This document shows positions 61,190-64,000 of a stretch of DNA of 64,000 nucleotides, one piece after another (position 1 is the first letter of the stretch; every line of letters starts with the position of its first letter). The DNA lies in contig OX393577.1 of assembly GCA_947652605.1 (NCBI GenBank), positions 65,558,108-65,622,107 of the forward strand. The letters run 5' to 3'. Both the position numbers and the translations under genes were made by a program. The stretch comes from Elmis aenea. Lineage: Eukaryota; Arthropoda; Insecta; Coleoptera; Elmidae. Below the pieces are notes generated by a model. The model was given only the letters and a program-made list of their open reading frames with translations. It did no database searches and was not told where the DNA came from.

Positions 61190-64000
61190 ATACAAATCAA
61201 TAATTAAAATTGTTTCGAAATAGTCGCTCAAGGAACATATGTATTAACTAAAGCACGGTATTTTTAGGAAATTATTAAAAATTAAAACCAGCTCATTGAA
61301 AGACATATGCAAAACAATTGTATTCATGTAAAGAGGCGATGGATAAACTGTTCCTGTGATATACAAATCAATAATTAAAATTGTTTCGAAATAGTCGCTC
61401 AAGGAACATATGTATTAACTAAAGCACGGTATTTTTAGGAAATTAGTAAAAATTAAAACCAGCTCATTGAAAGACATATGCAAAACAATTGTATTCATGT
61501 AAAGAGGCGATGGATAAACTGTTCCTGTGATATACAAATCAATAATTAAAATTGTTTAGAAATAGTCGCTCAAGGAACATATGTATTAACTAAAGCACGG
61601 TATTTTTAGGAAATTAGTAAAAATTAAAACCAGCTCATTGAAAGACATATGCAAAACAATTGTATTCATGTAAAGAGGCGATGAATAAACTGTTCCTGTC
61701 ATATACAAATCAATAATTAAAATTGTTTCGAAATAGTCGCACAAGGAACATATGTATTAACTAAAGCACGGTATTTTTAGGAAATTATTAAAAATTAAAA
61801 CCAGCTCATTGAAAGACATATGCAAAACAATTTTATTCATGTAACGAGGCGATGGATAAACTGTTCCTGTGATATACAAATCAATAATTAAAATTGTTTA
61901 GAAATAGTCGCTCAAGGAACATATGTATTAACTAAAGCACGGTATTTTTAGGAAATTATTAAAAATTAAAACCAGCTCATTGAAAGACATATGCAAAACA
62001 ATTGTATTCATGTAAAGAGGCGATGGATAAACTGTTCCTGTGATATACAAATCAATAATTAAAATTGTTTCGAAATAGTCGCTCAAGGAACATATGTATT
62101 AACTAAAGCACGGTATTTTTAGGAAATTATTAAAAATTAAAACCAGCTCATTGAAAGACATATGCAAAACAATTGTATTCATGTAAAGAGGCGATGGATA
62201 AACTGTTCCTGTCATATACAAATCAATAATTAAAATTGTTTAGAAATAGTCGCTCAAGGAACATATGTATTAACTAAAGCACGGTATTTTTAGGAAATTA
62301 TTAAAAATTAAAACCAGCTCATTGAAAGACATATGCAAAACAATTTTATTCATGTAAAGAGGCGATGGATAAACTGTTCCTGTGATATACAAATCAATAA
62401 TTAAAATTGTTTAGAAATAGTCGCTCAAGGAACATATGTATTAACTAAAGCACGGTATTTTTAGGAAATTATTAAAAATTAAAACCAGCTCATTGAAAGA
62501 CATATGCAAAACAATTGTATTCATGTAAAGAGGCGATGGATAAACTGTTCCTGTGATATACAAATCAATAATTAAAATTGTTTCGAAATAGTCGCTCAAG
62601 GAACATATGTATTAACTAAAGCACGGTATTTTTAGGAAATTATTAAAAATTAAAACCAGCTCATTGAAAGACATATGCAAAACAATTGTATTCATGTAAA
62701 GAGGCGATGGATAAACTGTTCCTGTGATATACAAATCAATAATTAAAATTGTTTCGAAATAGTCGCTCAAGGAACATATGTATTAACTAAAGCACGGTAT
62801 TTTTAGGAAATTATTAAAAATTAAAACCAGCTCATTGAAAGACATATGCAAAACAATTGTATTCATGTAAAGAGGCGATGGATAAACTGTTCCTGTGATA
62901 TACAAATCAATAATTAAAATTGTTTCGAAATAGTCGCTCAAGGAACATATGTATTAACTAAAGCACGGTATTTTTAGGAAATTATTAAAAATTAAAACCA
63001 GCTCATTGAAAGACATATGCAAAACAATTGTATTCATGTAAAGAGGCGATGGATAAACTTACTGTTCCTGTCATATACAAATCAATAATTAAAATTGTTT
63101 AGAAATAGTCGCTCAAGGAACATATGTATTAACTAAAGCACGGTATTTTTAGGAAATTAGTAAAAATTAAAACCAGCTCTTTAAAAGACATATGCAAAAC
63201 AATTGTATTCATGTAAAGAGGCGATGGATAAACTGTTTCTGTGATATACAAATCAATAATTAAAATTGTTTAGAAATAGTCGCACAAGGAACATATGTAT
63301 TAACTAAAGCACGGTATTTTTAGGAAATTATTAAAAAGTAAAACCAGCTCATTGAAAGACATATGCAAAACAATTGTATTCATGTAAAGAGGCGATGGAT
63401 AAACTGTTCCTGTGATATACAAATCAATAAATTAAATTGTTCAGAAATAGTCGCTCAAGGAACATATGTACTAACTAAAGCACGGTATTTTTAGGAAATT
63501 ATTAAAAATTAATACCAGCTCATTGAAAGACATATGCAAAACAATTGTATTCATGTAAAGAGGCGATGGATAAACTGTTCCTGTGATATACAAATCAATA
63601 ATTAAAATTGTTTCGAAATAGTCGCTCAAGGAACATATGTATTAACTAAAGCACGGTATTTTTAGGAAATTATTAAAAATTAAAACCAGCTCATTGAAAG
63701 ACATATGCAAAACAATTGTATTCATGTAAAGAGGCGATGGATAAACTGTTCCTGTGATATACAAATCAATAAATTAAATTGTTCAGAAATAGTCGCACAA
63801 GGAACATATGGATTAACTAAAGCACGGTATTTTTAGGAAATTAGTAAAAATTAAAACCAGCTCTTTAAGACATATGCAAAACAATTGTATTCATGTAAAG
63901 AGGCGATGGATAAACTGTTTCTGTGATATACAAATCAATAATTAAAATTGTTTAGAAATAGTCGCTCAAGGAACATATGTATTAACTAAAGCACGGTATT
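61190..64000. repeat. 171-bp satellite array, more than 16 copies, open at the right edge
   Basis: The unit starting atacaaatcaataattaaaa recurs at 61190, 61361, 61532 and 61703 and so on to the window end. It includes gtcgctcaaggaacatatg, actaaagcacggta and aaagaggcgatggataaac. Variation is low (c/a in gttt(c/a)gaaat, g/t in aaatta(g/t)taaa). One unit has a 4-bp insertion near 63058. It is unrelated to the 141/160-bp satellite. Confidence 0.96.

Noticed and set aside
60943..61231. ORFs spanning the N block
   Set aside because: They consist of unknown residues across an assembly gap.

Overview
This is an A+T-rich eukaryotic nuclear window, almost certainly from an insect and possibly a beetle (the order is a guess). 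The evidence is split genes with GT/AG introns, decayed insect-type mariner, Harbinger, hAT and non-LTR elements, many palindromic elements ending in TACAGGGTG, and large satellite arrays.

One protein-coding gene dominates, on the plus strand from 4358 to 41696 (3' UTR to about 43.5 kb). It is the 3' part of a PHLDB/LL5 orthologue (pleckstrin homology-like domain family B). Eleven coding exons can be joined with GT/AG boundaries and consistent phases, giving 1279 codons plus a stop: the second half of an FHA domain, Ser/Pro-rich linkers, a long coiled coil and a C-terminal PH domain. The exon carrying the start of the FHA domain lies left of the window. Two alternative transcripts are suggested. 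A second first exon at 33791-33874, with a TATA/initiator-like promoter near 33414, is phase-compatible with exon 9 and would give a 216-aa protein with only the PH domain. An in-phase terminal exon at 17881 would give a long form without the PH domain.

The introns (4.5-41.5 kb) are packed with transposon debris: long foldback elements at 10.3, 14.1, 18.5, 20.2, 34.5 and 39.0 kb, a hAT-like element at 7.6 kb and small hAT-like MITEs, a 184-bp tandem array at 23-24.6 kb, two mariner relics, a Harbinger relic with GC-rich ends, and several minus-strand LINE tails. The flank left of the gene (1-4.3 kb) holds two LINE 3' ends, a foldback element and a hairpin element.

Between 43.6 and 45.1 kb lies a terminal-inverted-repeat element filled with a palindromic tandem array. 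From 45.2 to 50.6 kb I see good splice signals for a possible minus-strand transcript, convergent with the PHLDB gene, with a 60-codon spliced ORF of unknown identity. Its introns hold a LINE fragment and a 1.5-kb foldback element. From about 51.7 kb the window is satellite: a mixed 141-bp/160-bp array to a 200-N assembly gap (60990-61189), then a 171-bp satellite that runs off the right edge. Spacings between the repeated junctions of the first array all fit 484 + 141a + 160b, so the array is highly homogenised.

No rRNA, tRNA, CRISPR or prokaryotic features were seen.
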